A stretch of 64,000 nt of DNA from Actinomycetota bacterium (GCA_018268595.1 JAFDWH010000013.1:248001-312000), one strand, 5' to 3'. Counted from the stretch's first letter, positions 41,181 through 50,395 are shown. The notes: generated by a model from the sequence alone, not told the origin. Made by a program: numbers and translations.

Positions 41181-42545
41181 CTACGCCGGCGCGGTGTGGC
41201 GCGCGACCTCGACCGGCACGCCGTGGCGCGGCACGAGCGTCACGCCGCGCAGCACGACCGGGTCGGGTCGCTCACGCAGCGGGCGCAGCTCGACGGCGCT
41301 CACGATCGCGCGGATCGCCTCCGCGATCTCCGCCTGCGCGAGCGCCGCGCCGATGCAGCGGCGAATGCCGCCGCCGAACGGCAGCCACGCGTACGACTCG
41401 GCGCGGCCGTCGAGGAAGCGCTCGGGGCGGAACGCGCCGGCGCGCGGATAGAGGTCCTCGCGGCGGTGGACGAGCGCGATCGCCGGGTAGACGCTGACGC
41501 CGGCCGGCAGCTCCCAGCCGGCGACGACGCGCGGGCGCGTGAGGCGGCGCTGGTTGGCGTCGATGATCGGCCGCAGCCGCAGCGTCTCGGTCACGACCGC
41601 GTCGAGGTAGGCCTCGTCCCCGGCCGCCAGCTCGTCGCGCAGGCGCGCGAGCACGGCGGGGTGGCGCGGCAGCAGGTCGAACGCGAACGCGAGCGCGGTC
41701 GCGGTCGTCTCGTGACCGGCGAGCAGCATCGTCATCAGCTCGTCGCGCAGCTCCGCGTCCGTCATCGGCGTGCCGTCCTCGTCGCGGGCGCGCAGCAGCA
41801 GCGACAGCACGTCGGTGCGCGCGTCGAGGTCCGGCGCGGCGCGGCGGCGCGCGATCTCCTCGTACAGCAACGCGTCGGCCGCGCGCAGCAGGCGCACCAC
41901 GCGCCCGCCCGGACTGAGCGGGCCGAGGTCGCGCAGCAGCCGCGGCGGCAGCAGGAACACGTACTGCGCGTCGAGCACCGCGACGAGCGCGTGCCGCAGC
42001 CGCTCGATCCGCGCGCGCTCCTCCACGCCGAAGACGGCGCGGGCGATCACCTCGAACGTGAGCGCGCGCATCCGCTCGCGCATGACGAAGCGCTCGCCGG
42101 GCCGCCAGCTCGCGACCTCGCGCGCGGCGACGTCCTGGATGACGGCGCGGAAGGCGGTCACGGCCGAGCCCTGGAACGGCGGCAGCAGCAGCCGGCGCTG
42201 GCGCAGATGCTCGCTCCCGTCGAGCACGAGCACCGAGCGGGGGCCGACGACCGCGCCCAACGGCGCGTTCGCCTCGCCGGCGCGCAGGTCCGACTGGTCG
42301 CCGGTGTGCAGCGCTCTGATCGCCTGCGGGTCGGCGACGTAGACGCCAGTGCCGAAGACCGGGTAGCGGACGGTGAAGCAGTCGCCGTAGCGACGGCGCC
42401 ATTCGAGCAGCGTCTCGAGCGGCCGCTCGGACAGGCGCAGCAGGTTGAGCGCGGCGGGGCCGCGCGGGCCGGGCGGCAGCCCGCGACGCGGCTCCGCCGC
42501 CCCGGCGGCGCGCGGAGGCGCCGGCGTTTGCGCGGTCGCGCTCAC
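41181..42545 (-). CDS. cytochrome P450 (CYP class E type)
   Basis: This 454-residue P450 is distinct from the one at 36.8 kb. It has a Pro-rich lead-in (RGLPPGPRGPAALN), the C-helix WRPG equivalent near residue 145, I-helix LLAGHETTATALA near residue 278, ExxR in ETLRLRP, the PERF motif AFRPERF and the haem loop FGGGIRRCIGAALAQAE with Cys about 397. This class resembles eukaryote-like bacterial P450s that hydroxylate fatty acids, terpenoids or sterols. Redox partners are not nearby. It follows the aminotransferase gene on the same strand with a 93-base gap. Confidence 0.93.
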   Translation of the reverse strand: MSATAQTPAPPRAAGAAEPRRGLPPGPRGPAALNLLRLSERPLETLLEWRRRYGDCFTVRYPVFGTGVYVADPQAIRALHTGDQSDLRAGEANAPLGAVVGPRSVLVLDGSEHLRQRRLLLPPFQGSAVTAFRAVIQDVAAREVASWRPGERFVMRERMRALTFEVIARAVFGVEERARIERLRHALVAVLDAQYVFLLPPRLLRDLGPLSPGGRVVRLLRAADALLYEEIARRRAAPDLDARTDVLSLLLRARDEDGTPMTDAELRDELMTMLLAGHETTATALAFAFDLLPRHPAVLARLRDELAAGDEAYLDAVVTETLRLRPIIDANQRRLTRPRVVAGWELPAGVSVYPAIALVHRREDLYPRAGAFRPERFLDGRAESYAWLPFGGGIRRCIGAALAQAEIAEAIRAIVSAVELRPLRERPDPVVLRGVTLVPRHGVPVEVARHTAPA

Positions 42546-42632
42546 AGGATCGATGCTAGGGAAGCCGGTGCGTCGGGGCGCTGCCCGCCGCCGCGCGGGG
42601 GCGACGGCGGGCTTGTGCGTGCCGTGGCGAAC

Positions 42633-43835
42633 CTACGGCCGCAGCTTCACGACCACGCCGGCGTGGTCGGACGGCCACAGCCGGCCGATCGGGGTCGGCG
42701 GGGTGCGGTCGGCCGGGTCCTTGCCGGTCACCCAGGCGTGCAGCACCGGCATCGGCGAGCCGTCGGCGCGGCGGCCGAAGACGAAGTCGATGCGGTGGTC
42801 GAACTCCGCCGCGGCGGCGGCCGGCGCGTCGTTGACCAGCTCGCTCAGGCCCGACGTGAAGCCGGCGGAGGCGGGCGCGAACAGCAGCCACTCGTCGTGG
42901 AAGCCGCCCGCCCCCGTGAGCAGCAGGTACGGGTCGCGGTGCGCTCTGACCTCGCCCGGCTTGACCGACGCGTTGAGCGGGTCGCTGTTGCAGTCGCACG
43001 CGAGGATCGTCGGCACGCCGTTGCCCGGCGCGGCGGGACCGGCGAGCAGCTCGGCCGCCTGCGCGTAGGCGACGTCGGAGGACTCCGACTCCAGGTGCGT
43101 GTTGATGAAGCGCACGCGCTGCGGACCCGCTCTCACGTCGACCACGTCGTAGCCGCGAATGAACGAGGCGGTCTGGCCGGCGAGCGTCACCGGGATGCGC
43201 GTGACGTAGTTGGCGCCGCTCGCGTCGAGCAGCTTGACGCCCTCGTTCGCGCGCTCGAGCACCGCGTCGCGCATCGTCAGCCGCAGGTTCTGCAGTCTCC
43301 CGCCGAGGAAGCCCGGCAGCGTCACGTCGGACTCCTGCTGCACGCGCGCGACGACGTAGTGCGCGCCGCGCGCGGCGAGCGCCCCGAGCAGCAGCTGGAG
43401 GAAGTCGTAGTCGACGGTCGTCGCCTCGCCGCCGAGCGGGCCGTGACGCCACAGCGCCGCCTCCTGGAGGCCGACGAGGTCCGGCCGGTGGTCGGCGATC
43501 TCAGCCGCCAGCCGCTGCGCGCGCAGCGGGAAGTTCGTCTGGTCGACGATCGCGCGGATCGTCGTGGTGGCGCCGATCAGCACGTCGAGCTGTCTGTCCG
43601 GCGGCGCCTGCAGCGCCGCGAACGCACGCGTCAGGTCGGCGCCGAGGTAGAGGTTGCGCGTCATCACGGTCAGCGGCTTGCCGTTGGCGCGGGCGTGGGC
43701 GTGGTGAGCCGCGGGGCGCGCGTGGCCGTGCCCGTGCCCGTGCGCTCCGGCGACGACGGCGATCGCCAGCACGAGCGCGAGCCCGGCGAGCGCGGCCAGC
43801 AGCGCGCGCACGACGCTGCGGTGACGGTTCCCCAT
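42633..43835 (-). CDS. secreted endonuclease/exonuclease/phosphatase family protein
   Basis: ATG at 43835 starts a 400-residue protein with a clear signal sequence (VVRALLAALAGLALVLAIAV) followed by a His-rich stretch of HG repeats (GAHGHGHGHARPAAHHAH) just after the predicted cleavage site, which may bind metal. The catalytic EEP fold follows: TVMTRNLYLGADL, DLVGLQEAALW, FINTHLESE, ILACDCNSDP and the final SDHAGVVVKL with the catalytic Asp-His pair. Such secreted proteins may be extracellular nucleases or phosphodiesterases. The upstream gap of 171 bases to the patatin gene holds divergent promoters. Confidence 0.85.
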   Translation of the reverse strand: MGNRHRSVVRALLAALAGLALVLAIAVVAGAHGHGHGHARPAAHHAHARANGKPLTVMTRNLYLGADLTRAFAALQAPPDRQLDVLIGATTTIRAIVDQTNFPLRAQRLAAEIADHRPDLVGLQEAALWRHGPLGGEATTVDYDFLQLLLGALAARGAHYVVARVQQESDVTLPGFLGGRLQNLRLTMRDAVLERANEGVKLLDASGANYVTRIPVTLAGQTASFIRGYDVVDVRAGPQRVRFINTHLESESSDVAYAQAAELLAGPAAPGNGVPTILACDCNSDPLNASVKPGEVRAHRDPYLLLTGAGGFHDEWLLFAPASAGFTSGLSELVNDAPAAAAAEFDHRIDFVFGRRADGSPMPVLHAWVTGKDPADRTPPTPIGRLWPSDHAGVVVKLRP

Positions 43836-44006
43836 GTGCGATCCCTCCTCGATCGAGCGGCGGCAGGCACCGTCGTGGTACCCCAGCGCGGACGCGCCGG
43901 AATCCTCCGCCGCGGCGCGCCGTCCGCCGGGCGACACGCCGCGGCGTCGCAGCGCGAGCCGCCGAAGCGGCGCATCGCACCGCGATCCGGTCGTACGCTG
44001 CCGGAC

Positions 44007-45230
44007 GTGGCAGGCGGAGCGGGATCCGCGGACGGGCCGGTCGGGCTCGTGCTGGCCGGCGGCGGCGCGCGCGGGGCGTACGAGCTGGGCGCGCTGTCGG
44101 TGCTGCTGCCCGCGCTGGAGGCGCGCGGCGAGCGGCCGCGCGTGCTCGTCGGCACGAGCGTCGGCGCGCTGAACGCGGCGTTCCTCGCCGGCACCGCCGA
44201 GCAGCCGGTCGCGGAGGTCGTCGCGCGCGGGCTGGAGATCTGGGAGGGCCTGCGCTTCGAGCAGGTGCTGCGGCACCTCGGCTCGCCCGGCGCGGTGCGG
44301 CGGCTGTGGCGCTACGTCGGCCAGTTCCTCGGCGTCCCCGGCGCGCGGCTCGACGCGCTGCTCGATCCGGCGCCGCTGCGCGCGACGCTCGCGTCGATCG
44401 TGCCGCTGGCGGCGATCGAGCGCAACGTCGACACGGGCGTGCTGCACGCCGCCGCGGTCATCGCGACCTCCGCGCTGACGAGCCGCAGCGTCGTCTTCCA
44501 CCGCGGCGGCGGGGCGCCGCCGCGCGACGAGAAGCGCGGGATCGACTACGTCGACGTCGGCACGGACGGGCTCGGCGAGCAGCACGTGCGCGCGTCGTCG
44601 GCGATCCCGGGCGCGTTCCCGTCGGTGCACGTGGACGCGCCCGCGCAGGCGCGCGGCTGGTACGTCGACGGCGGCACGCGCCTCAACACGCCGATCAAGC
44701 CGGCGCTCGCGCTCGGGGCGCGCCGCGTCGTCGTGATCGCGCTGAACGCGATCGGCGCGCCGAGCGCCGGCGACGGCGCGCTCGCGGGCGAGCATCGGCC
44801 CGACGCGATCGAGGGCGCGGCGCAACTGCTGCAGGCGGTGCTCGTCGACCCGCTCGCGCACGACGTGCAGACGCTCGCGACCGTCAACGCACTCGTCCGA
44901 GCCGCGCCCGGCGACGCGCCGGCCGGCAGGCGCGAGGTCCCGTACATGTTCGTCGCGCCGCAAGAGCGCGACGCGATCGGGCGCCTGGCGCAGCGCGTCT
45001 TCGACGAGCACTTCGCCGACCTGCGCGACGCGTGGCGCGCCCGCGACCTCGCGTTCCTCGGCCGCGCGGTCGCGGGCGGCTCCGACCCGGCGCACGGCGA
45101 GTTGCTCAGCTACCTGCTGTTCGCGCCGCAGTTCGCGCGCGAGCTGATCGCGCTCGGCAGAGCCGACGCCGAGCGCTGGCTCGCGGCCCCGCACGCGGAC
45201 GGGCCGTGGGAGCTGGGGCCGCCGGCGTGA
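44007..45230 (+). CDS. patatin-like phospholipase
   Basis: GTG at 44007 is preferred; the frame is open for a long way upstream but only as an Arg-rich shadow of other genes. The 407-residue protein has the oxyanion motif AGGGARG near residue 18, the nucleophile GTSVG with Ser51, and the catalytic dyad acid in DGGTRLN with Asp221. It is a serine acyl hydrolase for phospholipids or related esters. The C-terminal third is longer than that of minimal patatins and looks cytoplasmic and helical. It stands alone on the plus strand, before the PfpI gene. Confidence 0.87.
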   Translation: MAGGAGSADGPVGLVLAGGGARGAYELGALSVLLPALEARGERPRVLVGTSVGALNAAFLAGTAEQPVAEVVARGLEIWEGLRFEQVLRHLGSPGAVRRLWRYVGQFLGVPGARLDALLDPAPLRATLASIVPLAAIERNVDTGVLHAAAVIATSALTSRSVVFHRGGGAPPRDEKRGIDYVDVGTDGLGEQHVRASSAIPGAFPSVHVDAPAQARGWYVDGGTRLNTPIKPALALGARRVVVIALNAIGAPSAGDGALAGEHRPDAIEGAAQLLQAVLVDPLAHDVQTLATVNALVRAAPGDAPAGRREVPYMFVAPQERDAIGRLAQRVFDEHFADLRDAWRARDLAFLGRAVAGGSDPAHGELLSYLLFAPQFARELIALGRADAERWLAAPHADGPWELGPPA

Positions 45231-45308
45231 GCGGGCGGACATGAACGGTTCCTGAGCGCCGGATCGCGGGTAGCGCGAGTGGTCGACACCGAGCGGAGGT
45301 GACCACGC

Positions 45309-45875
45309 ATGGCACAGGACCTGACAGGCAAGCGCATCGCCTTCCTGCAGACGGAGGGCGTCGAGCAGGTGGAGTTGGAGCAGCCGCTCAGAGCGGTGCG
45401 GGACGCCGGCGCCGAGGTCGACCTGATCGACCTCGAGGAGGGCGAGACGCAGGCGTTCAACCACCTCGACAAGGCCGACACGTTCCCGGTCGACCGCACC
45501 GTCCACGAGGCGCGCGCGGACGACTACGACGGGCTCGTGCTGCCGGGCGGCGTCGCCAACCCCGACCGCCTGCGCACCGACCCGGACGCGGTCAGGTTCG
45601 TGCGCGACTTCGTCGAGAGCGGCAAGCCGGTCGGCGTGATCTGCCACGGGCCGTGGACGCTCGTGGAGGCCGGCGTGCTGAGAGGCCGCACGATCACCTC
45701 GTGGCCGAGCCTCAGGACCGACGTCGAGAACGCCGGCGGCACGTGGGTCGACGAGCAGGTCCACGTCGACCAGGGGATCGTCTCCTCGCGCAAGCCGGAC
45801 GACCTGCCGGCCTTCTGCGCGAAGGTCGTCGAGGAGCTGGCCGAGGGCGTGCACGCGCAACGGCGCGCGGCGTAG
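45309..45875 (+). CDS. DJ-1/PfpI family protein
   Basis: The 188-residue protein starts behind a GGAGG site and has the PfpI fold: RIAFLQTEGVEQVELEQPL with the conserved Glu, DLIDLEEGE, YDGLVLPGGVANPDRLRTD, and the nucleophile elbow VICHGPWTLVEAG with Cys112 and neighbouring His. This subgroup (YhbO/PfpI type) includes stress-response deglycases and proteases whose exact biochemistry is debated. The WVDEQVHVDQGIVSSRKPDD near the end is typical of the subgroup. It converges on the Lrp/AsnC gene 15 bases away. Confidence 0.9.
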   Translation: MAQDLTGKRIAFLQTEGVEQVELEQPLRAVRDAGAEVDLIDLEEGETQAFNHLDKADTFPVDRTVHEARADDYDGLVLPGGVANPDRLRTDPDAVRFVRDFVESGKPVGVICHGPWTLVEAGVLRGRTITSWPSLRTDVENAGGTWVDEQVHVDQGIVSSRKPDDLPAFCAKVVEELAEGVHAQRRAA

Positions 45876-45890
45876 CAGCGCGCGGCGCGC

Positions 45891-46355
45891 TCAGCGCACC
45901 GGCCGCAGGAACGCCTGCGTGCGCAGCACGATGCGCGTCTCGGTGACGGCCGCGCCGGCCCGTCGCAGGGCGCGCACCGTGTGGTCGAGGTCGTCGGCGT
46001 CGACGCACGCGGCGCGCAGCTGGTAGTCGAAGCGTCCGGTGACGAAGCTGACCTCGCGGATCGACGGCAGTGCGCCGGCGGCCGCCTCGAACGCCTCCGG
46101 TCTGGCGGTCGACAGCAGGCGCACGTCGACCAGCGCGTCGAGGCCGCGGCCGAGATGGCCGTAGTCGACGAGCGCCGTGAAGCCGGTGACGATGCCGGCG
46201 TCGCTGAGGCGGCGCACGCGCGGCGCGACGGCGTGCGGGGAGAGGCCGGCGAGCGCGCCCAGCTCCTTGAAGGTCGCGCGTCCGTTTCGGATCAACTCGC
46301 TGAGGATGACGCGGTCGGCATCGTCCAACGCTGCGGATTTCTCAGATGCACTCAT
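45891..46355 (-). CDS. Lrp/AsnC family transcriptional regulator
   Basis: From the ATG at 46355 the 154-residue protein shows the AsnC HTH (LDDADRVILSELIRNGRATF, ELGALAGLSPHAVAPRVRRL, DAGIVTGFTALVDYGHLGRG) and the C-terminal RAM domain (ALVDVRLLSTARPEAFEAAA, IREVSFVTGRFDYQLRAAC). It is divergent from alanine dehydrogenase with about 40 bases between the starts, the classic arrangement of AldR-type regulators that activate ald in response to alanine. Confidence 0.9.
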   Translation of the reverse strand: MSASEKSAALDDADRVILSELIRNGRATFKELGALAGLSPHAVAPRVRRLSDAGIVTGFTALVDYGHLGRGLDALVDVRLLSTARPEAFEAAAGALPSIREVSFVTGRFDYQLRAACVDADDLDHTVRALRRAGAAVTETRIVLRTQAFLRPVR

Positions 46356-46397
46356 CGTCTGCTGACAGTACCGCAGCCGAGAGCGATGATCGCGCTC

Positions 46398-47531
46398 ATG
46401 ACCACGATCGGCGTCCCCACTGAGATCAAGACGGACGAGTACCGCGTCGCGCTGACCCCGGCCGGCGTTCGCGAGCTGACGGACCGCGGGCACGAGGTGC
46501 TCGTGCAGGAGGGCGCCGGGCTCGGCTCCGCGATCCCCGACGACGCGTACGTCGCGCAGGGCGCGCGCATCGTCCCCGACGCGGCCGCCGTGTTCGAGGG
46601 CGCCGAGCTGATCGTGAAGGTCAAAGAGCCGCAGCCGGGCGAGGTGGCGATGCTGGAGACGCGCCACACGCTCTTCACGTACCTGCACCTCGCCGCCGCG
46701 CCGGAGCTGACGCACGGCCTGATGGCGTCGGGCGCGACCTGTGTCGCCTACGAGACCGTCACCGATCCGCGCGGGCGGCTGCCGCTGCTCGCGCCGATGA
46801 GCGAGGTCGCCGGCAAGATCGCGACCCAGGCCGGCGCGTTCATGCTCGAGAAGCCGCTCGGCGGGCGGGGCTTGCTGCTCGGCGGCGTGCCGGGCGTCGC
46901 GGCCGGCCGCGTGATGGTGATCGGCGGCGGCGTCGTCGGGCAGAACGCGGCCGAGATCGCGCTCGGGCTCGGCGCCGAGGTCTACGTCTTCGACCGCTCG
47001 ATCGACCGCCTGCGCGAGCTGGAGGTGCTGCTCAACGGCGGCGCCTCGACCTGCTACGCCTCGACGCTGGAGATCGAGCAGCGCCTGCCCGAGGTCGACC
47101 TCGTGATCGGCGCCGTGCTGATCCACGGCGCGAAGGCCCCGCACGTCATCACGCGCAAGCAGCTCGCGCTGATGAAGCCGGGCGCGGTGCTGGTCGACGT
47201 CTCGATCGACCAGGGCGGCTGCTTCGAGACCTCCAGACCGACGACCCACACGGACCCCACCTACGAGGTCGACGGCATCACGCACTACTGCGTCGCGAAC
47301 ATGCCCGGCGCCGTCCCGATCACCTCGACCTACGCGCTCACGAACGCGACGATGCCGTACCTCGTCCGCCTCGCGGACGAGGGCGCGCCGCGCGCGCTCA
47401 CCGCCGACCCCGGCTTCCTCGCCGGCCTCAACGTGGCCGCCGGCAAGGTCACCTACGCGCCCGTCGCGGAAGTCGTCGGCGCCGAGGCCGCGCCGCCGGC
47501 CGAGACGCTCGCCGCGCTCGCGGCCGTCTGA
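46398..47531 (+). CDS. ald: alanine dehydrogenase
   Basis: The start at 46398 gives MTTIGVPTEIKTDEYRVALT, the usual Ald N-terminus (377 residues); an in-frame ATG 12 bases earlier (46386) is possible. Catalytic residues are visible: Lys in LIVKVKEPQ and His in LFTYLHLAA, together with the NAD-binding VMVIGGGVVGQNAAEIALGL and DLVIGAVLIHGAKAPHVITR. It converts alanine to pyruvate and ammonia with NAD, reversibly. The divergent Lrp/AsnC regulator fits control by alanine availability. A strong hairpin at 47555-47588 follows the gene. Confidence 0.93.
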   Translation: MTTIGVPTEIKTDEYRVALTPAGVRELTDRGHEVLVQEGAGLGSAIPDDAYVAQGARIVPDAAAVFEGAELIVKVKEPQPGEVAMLETRHTLFTYLHLAAAPELTHGLMASGATCVAYETVTDPRGRLPLLAPMSEVAGKIATQAGAFMLEKPLGGRGLLLGGVPGVAAGRVMVIGGGVVGQNAAEIALGLGAEVYVFDRSIDRLRELEVLLNGGASTCYASTLEIEQRLPEVDLVIGAVLIHGAKAPHVITRKQLALMKPGAVLVDVSIDQGGCFETSRPTTHTDPTYEVDGITHYCVANMPGAVPITSTYALTNATMPYLVRLADEGAPRALTADPGFLAGLNVAAGKVTYAPVAEVVGAEAAPPAETLAALAAV

Positions 47532-47554
47532 CCGTCACCCGCCCCCCCGGGCGC

Positions 47555-47588
47555 ACGCGGCCGCCGGCGAGCCTGCCGGCGGCCGCGT
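47555..47588. terminator. perfect 14-bp hairpin after ald
   Basis: ACGCGGCCGCCGGC and GCCGGCGGCCGCGT form a perfect 14-bp stem with a 6-base loop, 23 bases after the ald stop. It is the longest perfect hairpin noticed in an intergenic region here. Confidence 0.7.
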
Positions 47589-47613
47589 CGCGCAGCCGGT
47601 AGAACTCCACGGC

Positions 47614-48669
47614 ATGGCGAGAGCGGACGCCGCGATCGTCGAGGCCGGGGGGCGCAAGGTGCGCGTCTCCAGCCCCGACCGCGTGATCTTCCCCGCGACC
47701 GAGCGCTCCGGCGCGGTCACGAAGCTCGACGTCGCGCGCTACTACGTCGCCGTCGAGGACGGCATCATGCGCGCGCTGCGCCGCCGTCCGACGACGCTCG
47801 AGCGCTGGACGAAGGGCGTGCACCCGGACGTCGTCGTCTCGACCCGGGAGAGAGGCGGCGGCGACGCGTTCTTCCAGAAGCGCGTGCCGAGAGGCGCGCC
47901 GGACTACGTGCGGACGGCGCGCATCGCGTTCCCGTCCGGCCGCTTCGCCGACGAGGTCTGCCCGACCGAGATCGCGGTCGTCGCGTGGGCGGCGCAGATG
48001 GGCACGATCACGTTCCACCCGTGGCCGGTCCGCGACGACGACGTCGACCACCCCGACGAGCTGCGGATCGACCTCGACCCGCAGCCGGGCACCGACTTCG
48101 CCGACGCCGTCGAGGTCGCGGCCGAGGCGCGCGCGCTGCTGGAGGAGCTTGGCATCCGCGGCTTCCCGAAGACCTCCGGCGGCCGCGGCGTGCACATCTA
48201 CGTGCGGATCGAGCCGCGCTGGACGTTCACCGACGTGCGCCACGCCGCGATCGGCTTCGGGCGCGAGCTCGAGCGGCGCATGCCCGGCCGCGTGACGACC
48301 AAGTGGTGGAAGGAGGAGCGCGGCGCGCGCATCTTCGTCGACTACAACCAGAACGCGCGCGACCGCACGATCGCCTCCGCCTACAGCCTGCGACCGAAGC
48401 CGGGCGGGCCGGTGTCGGCGCCGGTCACGTGGGAGGAGCTGGCCGAGGTGCAGCCGGAGGACTTCACGATCGCGACGATGCCGGCGCGCTTCGCCGAGGT
48501 CGGCGACCGCCATGCAGCGATCGACGACGTCGCGCACTCGCTGCAGCCGCTGCTCGACCTCTACGCGGCCGACGAGCAGGGCGACATGCCGTACCCGCCC
48601 GACTATCCGAAGATGCCGGGCGAGCCGAAGCGCGTGCAGCCGTCGCGCGACCGCGACCGCAAGCAGTAG
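47614..48669 (+). CDS. LigD-type primase-polymerase (PrimPol) domain protein, stand-alone
   Basis: The 351-residue protein corresponds to only the LigD polymerase (PrimPol) domain. Features include the conserved KVRVSSPDRVIFPATERSG, EIAVVAWAAQMGTITFHPWP, the metal-binding DLDP at about residue 153 (ELRIDLDPQPGTD), TSGGRGVHIYVRIEP, and a later acidic ARIFVDYNQNARDRTIASAY that contains the third catalytic Asp. These polymerases add nucleotides in NHEJ and base-excision gap filling. The ligase and nuclease domains of full LigD and Ku are not in this window, so it may partner a separately encoded ligase. It converges on exonuclease III. Confidence 0.9.
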   Translation: MARADAAIVEAGGRKVRVSSPDRVIFPATERSGAVTKLDVARYYVAVEDGIMRALRRRPTTLERWTKGVHPDVVVSTRERGGGDAFFQKRVPRGAPDYVRTARIAFPSGRFADEVCPTEIAVVAWAAQMGTITFHPWPVRDDDVDHPDELRIDLDPQPGTDFADAVEVAAEARALLEELGIRGFPKTSGGRGVHIYVRIEPRWTFTDVRHAAIGFGRELERRMPGRVTTKWWKEERGARIFVDYNQNARDRTIASAYSLRPKPGGPVSAPVTWEELAEVQPEDFTIATMPARFAEVGDRHAAIDDVAHSLQPLLDLYAADEQGDMPYPPDYPKMPGEPKRVQPSRDRDRKQ

Positions 48670-48685
48670 AGCGGCCGGCCGGGGC

Positions 48686-49549
48686 TCACGACGCCTGCGG
48701 CAGCCGCTTCGCGCCGCGCGTCGTGACCGGTCTGGACGGCGGCGGCACGACCGGGCCGACGTCGCCGTCGGGCGTCTCGTCGAGGTCGACGATCACCGGC
48801 GCGTGGTCGCTCGGCCCTCTGCCCTTGCGCGCCTTGCGGTCCACCCACGCCGCCTGCACGCGCTCGGCGACGCTCGCGCTCGCGAGGATCAGGTCGATCC
48901 GCATCCCGAGGTCCTGGTGGAACATGCCGGCGCGGTAGTCCCAGTAGGTGAAGACGCGCTCCCCCGGCCAGCGCTCGCGCACGACGTCGCGCAGGCCGAG
49001 CGCCTGCAGCTCGGCGAGCGCCGCGCGCTCCGGCGCGGTGACGTGCGTCTGGCCGACGTAGGCGGCAGGGTCGAAGACGTCGTCGTCGGTCGGGGCGATG
49101 TTGAGGTCGCCGCAGACGACCGTCGCCTCCGGTCCGGCTGCGACGCTCGCGCGCAGCGCGGCGAGCCAGTCGAGCTTGTAGCGGTAGTGATCGGAGTCGG
49201 GCACGCGCCCGTTCGGCACGTAGACGGAGACGACGCGGATGCCGCCGCAGGTCGCGGCGACCGCGCGCGCCTCCGGGTGCGGGAAGCCGGGCGCGCCGGC
49301 GAGCCCCGCCACCACGTCCTCGAGCCCCACGCGCGAGAGGATCGCGACGCCGTTCCACTGCGCCTCGCCGTGCAGCGCCGCCTCGTAGCCGCGCTCGCGC
49401 AGCTGCTCGCCGAGCAGGCCCGCGAACGCCTCGTCGGTGAGCTTCGTCTCCTGCAGGCAGACGACGTCGGGCCGGCGCTCGTCGAGCCACGGCAGCAGCC
49501 GCGGCATGCGCTGCTTGACCGAGTTGACGTTCCACGTCGCGATCCGCAC
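48686..49549 (-). CDS. xth: exodeoxyribonuclease III
   Basis: GTG at 49549 begins the 287-residue protein directly with the EEP fold: RIATWNVNSVKQRMPRLLPW, the metal-binding VVCLQETKLTDEAF, TVVCGDLNIAPTDDDVFDP, HQDLGMRIDLILAS and the catalytic SDHAPVIVDL. It is an AP endonuclease and 3'-5' exonuclease for base-excision repair. Its gene converges with the LigD-type polymerase gene (16 bases between stops), so both repair genes are neighbours although transcribed oppositely. Confidence 0.93.
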   Translation of the reverse strand: MRIATWNVNSVKQRMPRLLPWLDERRPDVVCLQETKLTDEAFAGLLGEQLRERGYEAALHGEAQWNGVAILSRVGLEDVVAGLAGAPGFPHPEARAVAATCGGIRVVSVYVPNGRVPDSDHYRYKLDWLAALRASVAAGPEATVVCGDLNIAPTDDDVFDPAAYVGQTHVTAPERAALAELQALGLRDVVRERWPGERVFTYWDYRAGMFHQDLGMRIDLILASASVAERVQAAWVDRKARKGRGPSDHAPVIVDLDETPDGDVGPVVPPPSRPVTTRGAKRLPQAS

Positions 49550-49642
49550 GGGCTCACGCTATCGCGCCGCCGCGTCGGTTCCAGTGGCGGCTGCAGCTTG
49601 CACGGCCGCGGCGCGTCAGGCACACTCGCACCCAGGGGGACA

Positions 49643-50386
49643 ATGCACCGCTTTTTCGATTCAACGATCCGGCCGCTGCTCGACGTGACGCGGCTGAGCA
49701 CGATGGTCGAGGTCGGAGCCGAGCAGGGACTCCACACCGCCAGGCTCCTGCCCTACGCCGTCTCGCGCAGAGCGCACCTGCACGTGATCGACCCGGAACC
49801 GCTGTTCGCGACCGGGCAGTTCCGGCGCCAGTACAGCGACCACGCGACGCTGCACCAGCAGATAAGCCACGACGTCCTGCCCTCGCTCGGCACGCCCGAC
49901 GTCGCGTTCCTCGACGGCGACCACAACTGGTACACGGTGTACGAGGAGCTGCGCATCCTCGACCGCACGTGCGGAGCCTGGCCGTTGACGTTCCTGCACG
50001 ACATCGAGTGGCCGTACGGGCGACGCGACCTCTACTACGCGCCCGAACGGCTGCCCGCCGAGCACTGCCATCCGCATGCGTCGTCGGGCATCGTCCCCGG
50101 GCAGTCCGAGCTGGCGCCGGAAGGGTTCAACGCGAGCCTCATCAACGCGACGCACGAGGGCGGGCCGCGCAACGGCGTGCTGACCGCGATCGAGGACTTC
50201 CTCGACGCGACCGAGCGCGAGCTCTCGCTGTTCATCGCGCCCGGCAACAACGGCCTGGCGATCGTGGTGGACCGCAAGCGCCTGCGCAAGCGGCGCTTCG
50301 CACAGGTGCTGCGCCGCGTGCACGACGCACGCGCTGGCGCGGAGCTGTCGCCGCGCCACGCCAGCAGCGCGCTGGCGGCCGCCTGA
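49643..50386 (+). CDS. class I SAM-dependent methyltransferase (Methyltransf_24 type)
   Basis: ATG at 49643 has AGGGGGAC directly upstream. The 247-residue protein resembles the Methyltransf_24 group: MVEVGAEQGLHTARLLPYAV is the SAM-binding loop (GxExG variant), LHVIDPEP the acidic end of strand 2, and DVAFLDGDHNWYTVYEELRI the characteristic DGDHxYxxV motif. A C-terminal AIEDFLDATERELSLFIAPG completes it. Such enzymes are often linked to glycan or nodulation-factor-like methylation, but no partner is visible. It ends 9 bases before a convergent small gene. Confidence 0.85.
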   Translation: MHRFFDSTIRPLLDVTRLSTMVEVGAEQGLHTARLLPYAVSRRAHLHVIDPEPLFATGQFRRQYSDHATLHQQISHDVLPSLGTPDVAFLDGDHNWYTVYEELRILDRTCGAWPLTFLHDIEWPYGRRDLYYAPERLPAEHCHPHASSGIVPGQSELAPEGFNASLINATHEGGPRNGVLTAIEDFLDATERELSLFIAPGNNGLAIVVDRKRLRKRRFAQVLRRVHDARAGAELSPRHASSALAAA

Positions 50387-50395
50387 GCGCGCCGG

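Noticed and set aside
40917-44006. A very long open frame of over 1000 codons upstream of the patatin gene, on the plus strand
   Set aside because: It is Arg/Ala/Gln/His-rich and runs antisense to well-supported genes (aminotransferase, P450, EEP protein). In such GC-rich DNA the opposite strand rarely contains stops, so it is a shadow frame.
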